A DNA stretch of 64,000 nt, from assembly GCF_030055635.1 (NCBI RefSeq), contig NZ_JASFYM010000013.1, positions 1 through 64,000 on the forward strand. The letters are read 5' to 3'. Position 1 is the first letter of the stretch. Each line of letters begins with the position of its first letter. The notes beneath the pieces were generated by a model. It did no database searches. It was not told the origin of the DNA and saw only the letters and a list, made by a program, of their open reading frames with translations. The DNA comes from Methanothrix sp. Its GTDB lineage: Archaea > Halobacteriota > Methanosarcinia > Methanotrichales > Methanotrichaceae. The translations under genes were made by a program, and so were the position numbers. This document shows positions 26,945 through 37,367 of this stretch, in pieces.

Positions 26945-27092
26945 GCACGCGGCACGACATCTGCAAATATGCATCTCACAGATTGTTGCTGATTCGTATC
27001 GCCTTAGATCTGTCCATCCGGTCCAAGCCCATGAGATGTGATGTGTTCATCGGAGCATCTGCATAAAATGGGACCGGACCTCCACAAGCGTA

Positions 27093-27101
27093 AAGGCTAT
27101 A
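27093..27101 (+). promoter_or_regulatory. TATA-like element for the Lrp-aminotransferase pair
   Basis: gctataatc lies about 35 bases before the ATG of the Lrp/AsnC gene at 27132. Confidence 0.35.
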
Positions 27102-27131
27102 ATCAGATCGTGCATCGTTATACAGGATTTT

Positions 27132-27611
27132 ATGAACGAGATTTTGCAGATACTCTCTGAGAACGCGAGGGCGACACCAGCGGAGATCGCGGCTCTTCTC
27201 GGCAGAACTGAGGAGGATGTGGCCCGCGAGATAAAGGAGCTGGAGGACTCAGGGGTCATAAGAAAGTACATCACGATCATAGACTGGGAGAAGGCATCTG
27301 AGGGCTACGTTTACGCGGTCATAGAGCTGAAGGTTGCACTCCAGAGGTCGACAGGCTACGATTCCGTGGCAGAGAGGATTGCAAGATTCTCCGAGGTTCA
27401 GTCTGTGCGGCTCATATCAGGTGATCATGACCTCTCGGTCACGGTCCGCGGAAAATCCATGAGGGATGTGGCATTCTTTGTGGCGGAGAAGATCGCGCCC
27501 CTGGAGGGCGTCCAGTCGACATGCACTCACTTCATACTGAAGAGCTACAAGGAGCACGGGGTCATTCTGACAGATAGAACCAAGCCCAGGAGACTGGTGA
27601 TAACAGCATGA
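27132..27611 (+). CDS. Lrp/AsnC family transcriptional regulator
   Basis: A 159-residue feast/famine regulator. Residues 1-50 form the helix-turn-helix (LSENARATPAEIAALLGRTE, then IKELEDSGVIRKY). Residues 65-140 form the RAM effector domain (VYAVIELKV...VQSVRLISGDHDLSVTVRGK...VQSTCTHFILKSYKEHG). Such proteins sense amino acids and control their metabolism. The ATGA overlap with the aminotransferase gene strongly suggests that the pair is one unit and that the regulator responds to an amino acid linked to that enzyme; the ligand is not known. Confidence 0.9.
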   Translation: MNEILQILSENARATPAEIAALLGRTEEDVAREIKELEDSGVIRKYITIIDWEKASEGYVYAVIELKVALQRSTGYDSVAERIARFSEVQSVRLISGDHDLSVTVRGKSMRDVAFFVAEKIAPLEGVQSTCTHFILKSYKEHGVILTDRTKPRRLVITA

Positions 27612-28798
27612 CTATCCTCAGAGAGGTTCCAGCATGGAATGCCGAGGCCCACATCTCCCGGACGGTGAGGGATCTGCCACCATCCGGGATCAGGAGATTC
27701 TTCGACCTGGTGAACGAGATGGATGAGGCGATCAGCCTGGGGGTCGGCGAGCCGGACTTCGTCACACCATGGCATGTCAGGGAGGCCTGCATATACTCTC
27801 TCGAGTCAGGCTACACCTCATACACATCAAACAAGGGGATGCCTGAGCTGCGTGAGGCCATCGCAGATTTCACAAAGGAGCAGCTGGGCCTCGATTACGA
27901 TCCCGCCGAGCAGATACTCGTGACCACGGGCGTGAGCGAGGCTGTGGATCTTGCGTTCAGGGCGACGCTCAACCCGGGGGACGAGGTGATAGTTCCCGAG
28001 CCGTGCTACGTCGCATACGTTCCGGACATAATACTTGCAGGCGGCGTGCCCCGTCAGATCTCAACAAGAATAGACGATGGGTTCAGGGTCACTCCAGAAT
28101 CGATAATGCCAGCGATCACGGAGAAAACCAAAGCGCTGGTGCTGAGCTACCCGAACAACCCGACGGGCGCGATAATGACGCGCAGCGATCTCGAGAGCAT
28201 CGCAGACCTGGTTGTTGAGCACGATCTTCTCGTCATATCCGATGAGGTCTACGGCATGCTAACGTACTCTGGGATGCATGCGAGCTTCGCACAGCTCGAT
28301 GGGATGAGCGAGAGGACGATCATACTCAACGGCCTGTCAAAATCACACGCCATGACCGGCTGGCGGATCGGCTACGCGCTCGGAGATCCGATGGTCATAG
28401 GCGCCATGACGAAGATCCATCAGTACACCATGCTCTGTGCCCCGATAATGTCGCAGATGGCTGCCATCGAGGCACTCCTCCATGGAGAGGAGGAGATGCT
28501 CAAGATGAAGCACGAGTACAACCTGAGAAGGAGGCTCTTCGTCTCCGGTCTCAACAGAATCGGCCTGCCGTGCATAGAGCCGCAGGGCGCCTTCTACGCG
28601 TTCCCATCGATCATCGATACAGGTCTGTCATCAGAAGCCTTTGCAGAGCGCCTGCTCAGGGAGCAGAAGGTCGCGGTCGTCCCGGGGAACGTCTTCGGAC
28701 AGAGCGGCGAGGGATTCCTGAGGTGCTCCTACGCCACATCCAGGGAGGAGCTCATAGAGGCTCTGGACAGGATCGAGACGTTCCTGGATAAGCTGTAG
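27608..28798 (+). CDS. Class I/II PLP-dependent aminotransferase (aspartate/aromatic type)
   Basis: A 396-residue fold-type I aminotransferase. GVGEPDFVTPWHV near residue 45, YPNNPTGAIMT with the substrate-binding Asn, SDEVYGMLTYSG, and LNGLSKSHAMTGWRIGY with the PLP lysine (Lys245) are all present, together with the C-terminal arginine region (FLRCSYATS). It belongs to the subgroup containing archaeal aspartate, aromatic and alanine aminotransferases; substrate cannot be read from sequence. It is translationally coupled to the Lrp-type regulator. Confidence 0.9.
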   Translation: MTILREVPAWNAEAHISRTVRDLPPSGIRRFFDLVNEMDEAISLGVGEPDFVTPWHVREACIYSLESGYTSYTSNKGMPELREAIADFTKEQLGLDYDPAEQILVTTGVSEAVDLAFRATLNPGDEVIVPEPCYVAYVPDIILAGGVPRQISTRIDDGFRVTPESIMPAITEKTKALVLSYPNNPTGAIMTRSDLESIADLVVEHDLLVISDEVYGMLTYSGMHASFAQLDGMSERTIILNGLSKSHAMTGWRIGYALGDPMVIGAMTKIHQYTMLCAPIMSQMAAIEALLHGEEEMLKMKHEYNLRRRLFVSGLNRIGLPCIEPQGAFYAFPSIIDTGLSSEAFAERLLREQKVAVVPGNVFGQSGEGFLRCSYATSREELIEALDRIETFLDKL

Positions 28799-28809
28799 CA
28801 GGAGGGAGG

Positions 28810-29424
28810 ATGCTCAGATCCCGGCTTCTCCGGAGGGAGAGAACAGATGGGATTCTCAAGCCCTTCGCTAGGCTGGGTCTACATCCCATAACGTGGTCTC
28901 TGCTGTCACTGCCGTTCGCATTTGCGGGCATGCTGCTCCTGGGAAGGGGTGATCTCGTCCCAGGACTGCTGATGTTTCTCGCAGCTGGAGCGATGGATGT
29001 CATCGATGGAGCTGTTGCGAGGGCGACCAGCACGGTCACCCTTCTCGGCGCATACATAGATGGAGTCCTCGACAGGTACGTGGAGCTGCTGCTCATCCTG
29101 GGGCTGATGCTCCACCTCGGCGATCGCATCGACCTGAGACTCTCCCTGATCTTCTCGCTGCTCATCTTTGGTTCTCTGATGACGAGCTTCGTCAGGGCCT
29201 ATGCAGATCACAGAGGACTTGTCAGAGACCAGGAGGCGCTCAGGAGGATGGGGGGGCTCCTTGAGAGGGCGGAGCGTCTCATGCTCCTATACACATGCAT
29301 AATCGCAGGGCTGTACAGCACGGATATTCTGCTGGTGATATTGACGATAACAGCGCTGCTCGCGAACCTGACCGTGATCCAGAGGATCTTTCTGGTTCTG
29401 AATCATGCGAGAAGATCGGGATGA
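28810..29424 (+). CDS. CDP-alcohol phosphatidyltransferase, probable archaetidylinositol phosphate synthase
   Basis: A 204-residue membrane enzyme with about six helices. The catalytic motif D-G-x2-A-R-x8-G-x3-D-x3-D is complete: DGAVARATSTVTLLGAYIDGVLDR. It transfers a polar alcohol onto CDP-archaeol to make an archaeal phospholipid headgroup. The basic N-terminus and lack of an extended C-terminal half favour the archaetidylinositol phosphate synthase group over archaetidylserine synthase, but this is a judgement from size and pattern only. It lies 11 bases after the aminotransferase gene with AGGAGGGAGG just before its ATG. Confidence 0.8.
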   Translation: MLRSRLLRRERTDGILKPFARLGLHPITWSLLSLPFAFAGMLLLGRGDLVPGLLMFLAAGAMDVIDGAVARATSTVTLLGAYIDGVLDRYVELLLILGLMLHLGDRIDLRLSLIFSLLIFGSLMTSFVRAYADHRGLVRDQEALRRMGGLLERAERLMLLYTCIIAGLYSTDILLVILTITALLANLTVIQRIFLVLNHARRSG

Positions 29425-29658
29425 TCCTGACCGGTTCGTGGCCCGAGTCGCTGAAAGCCTGATTGGGATCAGCAATCATTGCCGTAAAGCCTCCTGAATC
29501 CTGAGATACCATATGTTTTCGGTCTTAATGATATGGCAGAGACTGGCGCTGGACATCTGTGCAGCAGAACCATAGGCTGCCTCCAGCCTCAGATCGGATG
29601 GATGGGACCTGCAGCCCGCTCCGTTGACACATCGGTTTCTAAAACCATGCAGTAATAT

Positions 29659-29668
29659 TTTTAAATAC
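29659..29668 (+). promoter_or_regulatory. TATA box, probable leaderless start
   Basis: ttttaaatac is centred about 25 bases before the ATG at 29689, and no ribosome binding site is seen between them, pointing to a leaderless message. The 264-base spacer 29425-29688 otherwise shows no gene. Confidence 0.55.
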
Positions 29669-29688
29669 CAAAATAAGATTCGAGACGC

Positions 29689-30102
29689 ATGAGATGCCAG
29701 ATGTGCGGTCGGGATCTTGGGGAGGACGATGTTTACATCCATAATGGGGAGACGCTCTGCGAGGACTGCTATATCGAGGCGAGCCACAGGATACGCGTGT
29801 GCGATCCATGGGGCGAGTACTCAGCGAGGACATTCAGGAAGATGCATGGACTCAAGGGCGATGAGGGCCTCACAGAGATCCAGAAGAGGCTGTACAATCT
29901 GGTGTGCTCGAGAAAGGTCACGCGCGAGGATCTGCAGGCGGAGCTGGGGCTCTCTCCCCAGCAGCTTGAGAACGAGATCGCGATCCTGCGGCACTGCCAG
30001 CTCGTGAAGGGCAGGCGCGAGGGAGACAAGGTATACATAGTGCCGTGGGAATACACAGGCGGCGATGAAGCTCCCTCCAGTGAAGGTGCGCAGCGCATTT
30101 GA
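29689..30102 (+). CDS. Zinc-finger plus winged-helix DNA-binding protein
   Basis: A 137-residue protein. The N-terminal 30 residues hold two CxxC knuckles (CQMCG and CEDCY), a LIM-like or treble-clef zinc site. Residues about 60-130 look like a winged helix (LYNLVCSRKVTREDLQAELG as the helix-turn-helix; EGDKVYIVPWEY as the wing). A transcription regulator is the best reading; target unknown. Its 3' end overlaps the next gene by 38 bases if that gene starts at 30065. Confidence 0.7.
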   Translation: MRCQMCGRDLGEDDVYIHNGETLCEDCYIEASHRIRVCDPWGEYSARTFRKMHGLKGDEGLTEIQKRLYNLVCSRKVTREDLQAELGLSPQQLENEIAILRHCQLVKGRREGDKVYIVPWEYTGGDEAPSSEGAQRI

Positions 30103-30706
30103 TGTCAGGTGGCTCTGCCACAAGTTTTTCTCTCACATCTGCCTCGAAGAGAAGAGGCGCGGCGAGCATCTCTCTTTCCTCAGGGATCACTGGTCAGTCA
30201 GGGAGGAGGAGCAGAGGAAGATCGATCTCGGGGAGAGGGCTTCATTCGATATAGCCCTGCCCATACCCGCCCGGGACAGGGGTTTCGCTGAGACGTGCGA
30301 GGGCGTGGATCTCTTCTGGGAGATCTTCGAGTGCAGGAGATGCGGGCGGTGCTGCTACACCCCGGGCGCTGGCCTGGTGCTGGAGGAGGGTGACATACAG
30401 AGGATCTCTGAGTTTCTGGGCTCGAAGAAGCGCCTCAGATCGATGTGCAGGAAGGGTGAAGGGGGGACCTGGATACTGAAGCAGCCCTGCCCCTTCTACG
30501 ACAGCAGTGAGGGATGCAGGATCTACGAGGTCAGGCCGCTGACCTGCAGGCTCTATCCGCTGCATCCACCCCTCAGGGATATGCCGTTCAACCTCGCAGT
30601 CGATTCCTTCTGCCCTGCTGCAAGGGAGGTGGCGAAGAAGACACTGGGCTGGTGGGCGATCTGCGAGAAGCACTGGGCCGAGATAGTAAAAGCATATCAG
30701 AAGTGA
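30065..30706 (+). CDS. YkgJ-family cysteine cluster protein
   Basis: A 213-residue protein with the YkgJ pattern: CRRCGRCCYTPG in the middle, CPFYDSSEGCRIYEVRPLTCRLYPL and a late FCPA. The family is predicted to bind zinc or an iron-sulfur cluster; function unknown. The start at 30065 implies a long overlap with the zinc-finger gene; the in-frame GTG codons at 30080 or 30086 are alternatives. It has an extra N-terminal 90 residues, helical and charged, beyond the core domain. Confidence 0.75.
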   Translation: MKLPPVKVRSAFDVRWLCHKFFSHICLEEKRRGEHLSFLRDHWSVREEEQRKIDLGERASFDIALPIPARDRGFAETCEGVDLFWEIFECRRCGRCCYTPGAGLVLEEGDIQRISEFLGSKKRLRSMCRKGEGGTWILKQPCPFYDSSEGCRIYEVRPLTCRLYPLHPPLRDMPFNLAVDSFCPAAREVAKKTLGWWAICEKHWAEIVKAYQK

Positions 30707-30798
30707 TATCCAGTGGTCTCCTGAGATTGAAACTCTTCCGCGCTGGAGCCCGCCGCGCTCTGCTGCGCCCGCTGTGGTATAAAAACACCAGAACTGCA

Positions 30799-31467
30799 TC
30801 AGATCATGCCTGAAGAGCGCATGTGATCGATTATCTCAGCGAACCCATCTCCGAACGGGCGGTCTGCGACGTACCTGGCCGCGGATTTGACAGCAGGATG
30901 CGCATTACCGACAGCAGCCGGAAATCCCGAGATCTCCATCATAGGTATGTCGCTGGGGCTGTCGCCGATGGCCGCGATGCGTTTGGTTGGAATCCCCAGA
31001 CGCTCAGATATCCTCCTGAGACCAGTGCCCTTTGTTACTCCCCTGTTCTTTATGTGAATGGCAAAACCGGTATCCACAAGCTCCACAGGTATGTTCAGGG
31101 ACTCCAGGTACCTGGAGGCTGCATCCACATCAAAACCGCGGATGAGCACGAGATCTGTGAGACGGTACCTGGAATCGAATTTCTTAATGCCGAACCTCTC
31201 TTTGAGATGCTCATACGCCTCGTCGCACATCTTTCTGTCGCCAACGACCTCTATTCTGTCGTCCGAGGAGATGACCCCGCCATTCTCTGCGACGAAGTGT
31301 CTCACGCCTAAAAGCACAGCTGCGGCTCTGGTGAAGCAGTGGGTGTTGCCTGTCACGAGTATCACAGGCACATCGAGCTCCCTGATAACGCTGACAGATA
31401 CCGGGCTCAGAACCCTTCTCTCATCCGTGAGCGTGCCGTCGATGTCGACGGCCACAGCCTCAATCAA
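30799..31467 (-). CDS. Archaeal phosphoglycolate phosphatase (HAD superfamily)
   Basis: A 222-residue HAD hydrolase of the archaeal PGP group (Thermoplasma TA0175-like). Motif I is DIDGTLTDE with nucleophile Asp8 and acid Asp10, motif II is ILVTGNT, the motif III lysine is within GVTKGTGL, and motif IV is [11 protein letters not shown]. The cap between motifs II and III is of the C2B type. Expected reaction: phosphoglycolate to glycolate. It overlaps the radA stop by four bases, so it is co-transcribed downstream of radA. Confidence 0.88.
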   Translation of the reverse strand: MIEAVAVDIDGTLTDERRVLSPVSVSVIRELDVPVILVTGNTHCFTRAAAVLLGVRHFVAENGGVISSDDRIEVVGDRKMCDEAYEHLKERFGIKKFDSRYRLTDLVLIRGFDVDAASRYLESLNIPVELVDTGFAIHIKNRGVTKGTGLRRISERLGIPTKRIAAIGDSPSDIPMMEISGFPAAVGNAHPAVKSAARYVADRPFGDGFAEIIDHMRSSGMI

Positions 31468-32432
31468 TCCCTGAGACCCTCCATCGTCACGGAGAAGACA
31501 GCCTCGCCGTCCGGCAGGTTGGGGGAGTCGACGAGCCTGGCTATGCGCTTGTCGCCCTTCGACTTTCTGAGGTAAACCCTGAAGGTCGCTGTGTGGCCGA
31601 GGACGTGGCCGCCGACAGGCTTCGTGGGATCGCCGAAGAACGTGTCAGGCTTCGCCATCACCTGGTTTGTTACGAGTATCAGCGCGTTGTTCAGATCCGC
31701 GAACCTCATGAGATCGTGGAGGTGCTTGTTGAGCTTCTGCTGCCTGTCGGCCAGCGTTCCCCGCCCCACATACTCAGCCCTGAAATGTGCGGTCACAGAG
31801 TCGACTATCAGAAGCCTCACAGGGTGGTCGGTCTCCCTGAGGCTCTCTGCAAGCTCCATGGCGCTCTCAGCCAGCAGTATCTGATGGTTCGAGTTGTAGG
31901 CCCTCGCGACATGTATGTTCTTCAGGAAATCCTCGGGCCGCCAGTCCCGGTCATCTATCGCTCTCAGCCCCATCACCATCTGCGATATCCTCTCAGGCCT
32001 GAATGTGTTCTCCGTGTCGATGATGATCGCCGATCCATTCAGGCCGCCGAGCTCTGGCGGGAGCTGGACGTTTACAGCGAGCTGGTGGGCCACCTGTGTC
32101 TTGCCCGAGCCGAACTCGCCATACAGCTCCACTATCGCCTGGGTCTCCATGCCGCCGCCGAGCAGCTCATCGAAGTTTTTGCTGCCGGTGGTTATCTTGC
32201 CGACGAGCTTCCTGCGCTCAAGAACCTGATCTCCTGTCTCGAACCCTCCGATATCTGCGGCCTCCCTCGCTGCAGCGATTATCTTCGCAGCGGTGGCCTC
32301 GCCGATCTCAGCCACTGCCACAAGCTCCCCGGGGGAGGCGACTGCTACAGCCTCTATTGTTGTAAATCCCGCCTCCCTGAGCTTCTCCGCGGTGGCAGGC
32401 CCAACACCGGGCAGATCTTCCAACAGCTTCAT
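31464..32432 (-). CDS. radA: DNA repair and recombination protein RadA
   Basis: Archaeal RecA/Rad51 recombinase, 322 residues. An N-terminal helix-hairpin-helix domain ([20 protein letters not shown]) precedes the ATPase core with Walker [14 protein letters not shown], Walker [20 protein letters not shown] and the L2 region [20 protein letters not shown]. It forms filaments on single-stranded DNA. A TATA-like element (32451-32460, minus strand) about 25 bases upstream suggests its own promoter within the 33-base gap after the RPA gene. Its placement next to RPA is functionally sensible. Confidence 0.97.
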   Translation of the reverse strand: MKLLEDLPGVGPATAEKLREAGFTTIEAVAVASPGELVAVAEIGEATAAKIIAAAREAADIGGFETGDQVLERRKLVGKITTGSKNFDELLGGGMETQAIVELYGEFGSGKTQVAHQLAVNVQLPPELGGLNGSAIIIDTENTFRPERISQMVMGLRAIDDRDWRPEDFLKNIHVARAYNSNHQILLAESAMELAESLRETDHPVRLLIVDSVTAHFRAEYVGRGTLADRQQKLNKHLHDLMRFADLNNALILVTNQVMAKPDTFFGDPTKPVGGHVLGHTATFRVYLRKSKGDKRIARLVDSPNLPDGEAVFSVTMEGLRD

Positions 32433-32465
32433 CCGATCCCCATACTCCTTACGAATATAACACGT

Positions 32466-33581
32466 TTATCCAGGCGGAGCGAAAGTGATCCTGCTCCTCC
32501 GGCCGCAGCTGATCTCCAGCTCGCCGTTCCAGCCGTTCTTAACCTGGCCGCCCGTTATCTCGACTCTGTAGCCGAGATCCGCGTTCTCCAGCAGCCGGTG
32601 AAGATCCCCCCAGAGGGAGACCCTCACACGTCCCGTCTCATCTGTGACATTTATGCTTGTGACGTATCCCTTTGTGCCATCATCCCTCTGAAACTCCCTG
32701 AGCTCGCCGATCCCAGTCAGGTAACCGGCTATGTTGCACACCTCTCCAGCTCTGAGATCTGCGATTGGCGTGAATCGCTCGTAGTACTTGATCTCAGTGG
32801 AACTCTTTCTTATCACAGTGTACCTGCTGGTCTGGAGCTCTACGAATCCGTATCTCTCCCGTGAGCTGCAGTTTATGAACTCGAGAACATCACCCTCTGA
32901 AACGTCGATGAGAGCATGATCGTTCCAGAGCGTGATGCTGATGCTCCCTGTATCATCTCCGAGGAGCATGCTCCTGACGAACCCCCTCGAGCCATCCTTT
33001 CTTGCGAACTCCCTCGCCTCTCCTGGATCGATGACCTTCGCGATTATGCTGATCTCACCCATATCAGGCTTTATCTCCGCGATCTTCAGAGGCTCGACCC
33101 TGACCTTTATGTCCCTGTCAGCCTCCTGTATGCTGCATCCTCTCCCGATGCTTATCTCCACTCCAGATCTTCCGAGCCTGGGAAAGCCTCTTATCTTGAG
33201 ACACTGGTCGACCCTGATATCCCCAGAGCTTATCAGATCTGTCGCATCATCCCAGAGTGTCACCTTTATCATCCCGGTCTCGTCGCCCATGGTGAGAGAT
33301 GCAACCCGGCCAGTGGAGCCATCCGACCGGCTGAACTCCCTCACCTCTGAGATCTGAACAACCCTGCCGATGAATGTGACAGCCCCTGACTCAGGCCTGA
33401 TATCCTTTATCTTCGTCAGTATCTCGCCAGCGCCGAGCTCATGTGCGACGAGCATGGCTGCTGTGATGGGATCGCATAGTCCGCCCATGAGGGAGACCTT
33501 CTCGTTCACCCTGGCCTCGAATTCCTCGATGCTTATCCTATCTGATACCTGCCTGAAGATCTCCTCGAGCTGTTCGTCCAT
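32466..33581 (-). CDS. Replication protein A-like single-stranded DNA-binding protein (three OB folds)
   Basis: I start at the ATG at 33581 (MDEQLEEIFRQ); 371 residues. After an N-terminal helical segment there are three OB folds, each with the same signature: EVREFSRSDGSTGRVASLTM, EAREFARKDGSRGFVRSMLL and ELREFQRDDGTKGYVTSINV, each followed by a DxTGxIxVxLW strand. No CxxC zinc finger is visible, which matches the RPA1-type proteins of Methanosarcinales rather than the RPA2/3 type. It protects single-stranded DNA in replication and in repair with RadA, encoded just downstream. Confidence 0.9.
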   Translation of the reverse strand: MDEQLEEIFRQVSDRISIEEFEARVNEKVSLMGGLCDPITAAMLVAHELGAGEILTKIKDIRPESGAVTFIGRVVQISEVREFSRSDGSTGRVASLTMGDETGMIKVTLWDDATDLISSGDIRVDQCLKIRGFPRLGRSGVEISIGRGCSIQEADRDIKVRVEPLKIAEIKPDMGEISIIAKVIDPGEAREFARKDGSRGFVRSMLLGDDTGSISITLWNDHALIDVSEGDVLEFINCSSRERYGFVELQTSRYTVIRKSSTEIKYYERFTPIADLRAGEVCNIAGYLTGIGELREFQRDDGTKGYVTSINVTDETGRVRVSLWGDLHRLLENADLGYRVEITGGQVKNGWNGELEISCGRRSRITFAPPG

Positions 33582-33601
33582 CCGACACCCTCTGATGATT
33601 A

Positions 33602-35305
33602 TCAATGCTCCTTCAGGTACTCCGCGCCGCATCTCTCGACGAAGATATCGCACACCTCTGCAGGATCCCCATCCGCAACTATCTCTCCGTTCTCGAAGAG
33701 GATCGCACGATGTGCAACCTCCTTCACAAGGTCCACGTGGTGGCTTACGATGATTATCGTTGTGCCGTACCTCGCCTGGATCCTCTTCATGGCATTCGCC
33801 ACATCTCTCAAAGTTATCGGATCTATATCCCCGAAGGGCTCATCCAGTATCAGTATGCTCGGATTCGCAGCGAGCAGTATCGCGAGCGATGCCCTGACGC
33901 TCTCCCCGCCGCTGAGCTGCTCCGGGTACTTGTCCAGGACAGAGGTGTCCAGGTCCATGATCCTGAACACCGGCTCCGCAAACCTCCTCGCCTCTGTATC
34001 AGGGAACTTCGGGAAGAGCTCTGATAGAACATCCCTCTCCACACCCAGCCTCTCAAGAACTGCCTTCGCCTCGTCCTCACGCATATCTGTGAGCGTGTAT
34101 AGCATGTCCAGGACGCGATCGCTTATCCCTATCTCTGCGGCGACCTCCCTCGCGTACTCGATCACATGCTGCCCCTTGACTCCGAGCTTGTACGCTATCT
34201 GCTCCAGTATGGTCTCGTGGGGCATCAGGGCGAACTCCTGGTACATTATGCCGAGCTTTCTCCTGATCTCCATCCTCGTTGGCGAGTATGTGGTTATGTC
34301 GACCCAGCCATCCTCGTGTCTGTAGTAGATATGGCCATCATCCGGCATCCGGAGGCCCTCGATCATCGTGAGCAGCGTGGTCTTGCCCGCGCCGCTCGAT
34401 CCTATTATGGCAGTCGTCTCCCCGCGGTTTATGTTCAGCCTCAGGTTCGAGATCCTGAGAACCTCGCCAGTTCCAACGAGATAGTTCCTCTTGAACAGAC
34501 GTCTCACCAGTATTTCCGCCTCCGGCCGCTCCGGCCTCTGCGGAAGCGGCACTGCCGGACCGATCTTGGAGAGAAACATCCTGAGGACCTCAGACGGCTC
34601 GCCGATGGTCCTGATGGAACCTCCATCGAGCCAGATCAGGCGATCTGCGAGGTACCTGTGTATCTCTGGCAGATGCGATACAACAAGCGTTGTCAGTCCG
34701 AGCTCCTCGTTGACCTTCTTTATTGTGTCCAGGACCTCCTGCTTCGTTTTCGGGCAGGCCATTGTGGCAGGCTCGTCGAGCAGGAGAAGCCTCGGCTTTT
34801 TGGCGAGCTGTCTCGCTATCAGCAGTCTCTGCTTCTCCCCGCCGCTCAGGATCGTTGCGAGATGGTTCGCCTTGTGCCCCAGGCCGACGAGCTCCAGGAA
34901 ACCCCTCGCCTCCTCGTAGTACTCCTCGTATTTCGCATCCTCGGGTATGGGAAGAGCCTCGTAGCCTGTCTCTCTGGAGTACACACGCCTCACGACGTTC
35001 TTTATCGCGGACTCTGTCCAGAGACCGAACTCACGCTGGAGGTGTATCGCTGTTATCCTTCGCTGCTGCATCCTGACGTCCTCGCTGGACTCAGGGGTGA
35101 TCTCGAGGCCGTCTATGACGATCCTGCCAGCATCGAAATCCTCTATGCCTCTGAGAATCCTCATGAGGGTGCTCTTGCCACCGCCGCTCTTCCCGACGAT
35201 ACCCAGGATCTCACCCTCATCTGCGCTGAAGCTGACATCCTTCAGAGCGAGAACCTTCCGCCCCTTCACATCGTATGTCTTGCAGACTCCCTCGACCTCA
35301 AGCAT
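33602..35305 (-). CDS. atwA: Methyl-coenzyme M reductase system component A2 (AtwA)
   Basis: A 567-residue soluble protein with two ABC ATPase cassettes and no membrane segment. First cassette: KSGGGKST, LSGGEKQRLLIARQL, LLLLDEPATM. Second: GSSGAGKTT, LSGGESVRASLAILLA, ILILDEPFGDIDP. This layout and length match AtwA, the ATP-dependent factor needed for reductive activation of the nickel cofactor F430 in methyl-coenzyme M reductase, and identify the host as a methanogen or relative. A spacer segment (about 370-440) between the second Walker A and signature is larger than in transport ATPases. It sits between metG and RPA on the same strand. Confidence 0.92.
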   Translation of the reverse strand: MLEVEGVCKTYDVKGRKVLALKDVSFSADEGEILGIVGKSGGGKSTLMRILRGIEDFDAGRIVIDGLEITPESSEDVRMQQRRITAIHLQREFGLWTESAIKNVVRRVYSRETGYEALPIPEDAKYEEYYEEARGFLELVGLGHKANHLATILSGGEKQRLLIARQLAKKPRLLLLDEPATMACPKTKQEVLDTIKKVNEELGLTTLVVSHLPEIHRYLADRLIWLDGGSIRTIGEPSEVLRMFLSKIGPAVPLPQRPERPEAEILVRRLFKRNYLVGTGEVLRISNLRLNINRGETTAIIGSSGAGKTTLLTMIEGLRMPDDGHIYYRHEDGWVDITTYSPTRMEIRRKLGIMYQEFALMPHETILEQIAYKLGVKGQHVIEYAREVAAEIGISDRVLDMLYTLTDMREDEAKAVLERLGVERDVLSELFPKFPDTEARRFAEPVFRIMDLDTSVLDKYPEQLSGGESVRASLAILLAANPSILILDEPFGDIDPITLRDVANAMKRIQARYGTTIIIVSHHVDLVKEVAHRAILFENGEIVADGDPAEVCDIFVERCGAEYLKEH

Positions 35306-35324
35306 CCTTCAACACCTCAGCGAA

Positions 35325-37334
35325 TTACCTGATCCCGGATCCAGCTGGAACCTCTCTATCAGGCTTGAGAAGCACAGCATTTCCATTTATGTCTGCCGCA
35401 AGCAGCATCCCCCTTGACTCCACGCCGAATATCTTCACAGGCTCAAGGTTTGCGACAACCACGACCTGCCTGCCCACGAGCTCCTCTGGACTGTACATCT
35501 TCGCGATCCCAGCCACAATCTGGCGCCTCTCGCCTATATCGACGATGAGCCTGAGGAGCTTATCAGATCCCTTTATCCGCTCCGCCTCGAGAACCGTGCC
35601 AGCCCTGAGGTCGAGCGCCTTGAAATGGTCGAACGGTATCAGTGGCTTCTCCTCCTTCCTCTCCTCAGCACCCTCTGCCCTGCGGATGCGCTCCCTGAAG
35701 ATCTCCTCCAGCCTCTTCACAGTCGAGTCCTCGATCCTGCTGAAGAGTATCTTCGGGGTGCCCAGAGCCTGACCCTCAGGTATGGGCTTGACCGCATCTC
35801 TGAACTGTATGTCATCAAGAGAATCCATACCGAGCTGGCTCCATGCAACTGCCATCTTCGACGGCATGAACGGCTCCATGAGTATGATCATCGCCTTCGC
35901 CATCTGGAGACAGTTCCTGAGGACAGAGCCGGCTGCCCTTCGATCAGAGCGTATCAGCTTCCAGGGCTCGTGCGACTGGAAGTACGTGTTCGCATAATCC
36001 GCGAGCGAGAGCACGGCATCCGAGGCCCTCTTGAACTCGTACTCCATAAGCGATGTGGACACATCCTCGACGCTCGCCTCTATCCTCTTCATGACCTCTG
36101 GATCCAGGTCCCCATCCGGAACCCGCCCGTCGAAGTTCTTCACCGCGAATGTCACGGCCCTGTTCAGGAAGTTGCCGAAGGCGCCCACGAGCTCTGTGTT
36201 GACCTTCTCCTGCAGGATCTTCCAGGAGAAGTTCACCTCCTTGGTGTGGGAGGTGTAGCTTGCCAGGTAGTATCTCAGATAATCGGGCTCAAGACCCTGA
36301 TCGAGGTAGTCGTCCTTCACCCAGACAACATATCCGCGGCTCTTCGAGAACTTCTTGTCATCGATCTTGAGCATGCCGCTCGCGACGACATCGCTTGGGA
36401 GCGTGTAGCCAGCGCCCTCGAGCATGGCGGGCCAGAAGATGCAGTGATGGTAAATTATGTCGCCGCCTATGAAGTGGATTATCCGGCTCTTCCCGCGCCA
36501 GTATCTCTCCCAGGGCACGCCATGCGATCTGCACCACTCCTCTGTGAATGAGATGTAGCCGATGGGCGCATCGACCCAGACGTAAACGACGAGATCCTCG
36601 CTCCCCGGAAATTTGACGCCCCAGCTCATGTTTCTAGTTATGCACCAGTCCTTGAGCTCCTGCCGGACCCACTCAAGAGCATAATTTCTCGCGCTGACAG
36701 TGCCGCCTAGCCTCTGGAGGTAATCGAGAAGGAAGTCCCTGAATGCGGAGAGCCTGAAGAAGTAGTGCGTCTGCTTTCTGTACTCCGCCCTGGAGCCGCA
36801 GATCTTGCATACCGCGTCCTTGATCTCCCCGGGCTCCAGGTGTCTCCCGCAGCCCTGATCGCACTCGTCCCCTCGCGCTGGCACACCGCAGTAAGGGCAT
36901 ATTCCCTCCACATATCTATCAGGGAGAAACCGCTCGCATCTAGGACAGTAGGCCAGCTCGATCTCTCTGGGATAAACATGCCCCCGCTCCATCAGGGCCC
37001 TCACAATCTCCTGAGTTCTGTGATGGTTCGATGGATCATCCGTGCATCCGAAGTAGTCGAACCTGACGTTGATGCTCCTGAAAACATCCTCGAAGTGTTT
37101 GTGGTAGAATTCCACAAGCTCCCTGGGGCTCATGCCCTTCGACTCGGCATTGACCACTATGGGAGTGCCATGGGCGTCTGATCCGCAGATGAAGAGGACA
37201 TCGCGGCCCATCCTCCTGAGAGCTCTCACGAATATGTCCGCAGGCACATATGTTCTCAGATGGCCTATGTGGGCCGGACCGTTCGCATAGGGCAGACCAC
37301 ATGTAACCAGAATGGGATCGTTATCTGTGGGCAA
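35325..37334 (-). CDS. metG: Methionyl-tRNA synthetase
   Basis: Class I synthetase, 669 residues. HIGH motif: [15 protein letters not shown]. Two zinc knuckles follow ([21 protein letters not shown] and CDQGCGRH...CKICG). KMSKS appears as KKFSKSRG. After the anticodon-binding helical domain, the last 105 residues form an EMAPII-like OB fold ([34 protein letters not shown]), used for dimerisation and tRNA binding and fused here as in many archaea. A minus-strand TATA-like element at 37368-37377 precedes the start. Confidence 0.97.
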   Translation of the reverse strand: MPTDNDPILVTCGLPYANGPAHIGHLRTYVPADIFVRALRRMGRDVLFICGSDAHGTPIVVNAESKGMSPRELVEFYHKHFEDVFRSINVRFDYFGCTDDPSNHHRTQEIVRALMERGHVYPREIELAYCPRCERFLPDRYVEGICPYCGVPARGDECDQGCGRHLEPGEIKDAVCKICGSRAEYRKQTHYFFRLSAFRDFLLDYLQRLGGTVSARNYALEWVRQELKDWCITRNMSWGVKFPGSEDLVVYVWVDAPIGYISFTEEWCRSHGVPWERYWRGKSRIIHFIGGDIIYHHCIFWPAMLEGAGYTLPSDVVASGMLKIDDKKFSKSRGYVVWVKDDYLDQGLEPDYLRYYLASYTSHTKEVNFSWKILQEKVNTELVGAFGNFLNRAVTFAVKNFDGRVPDGDLDPEVMKRIEASVEDVSTSLMEYEFKRASDAVLSLADYANTYFQSHEPWKLIRSDRRAAGSVLRNCLQMAKAMIILMEPFMPSKMAVAWSQLGMDSLDDIQFRDAVKPIPEGQALGTPKILFSRIEDSTVKRLEEIFRERIRRAEGAEERKEEKPLIPFDHFKALDLRAGTVLEAERIKGSDKLLRLIVDIGERRQIVAGIAKMYSPEELVGRQVVVVANLEPVKIFGVESRGMLLAADINGNAVLLKPDREVPAGSGIR

Positions 37335-37367
37335 CTATGAACACCTGGCTCCAGTATTGGGCTAAGG

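Noticed and set aside
31593-32864. 423-residue plus-strand frame
   Set aside because: Antisense to radA and RPA, which have full family motifs on the other strand; no recognisable domain in this frame.
34166-35332. 388-residue plus-strand frame
   Set aside because: Lies opposite atwA; composition and lack of motifs mark it as a shadow.
35625-36551. 308-residue plus-strand frame
   Set aside because: Antisense to metG.
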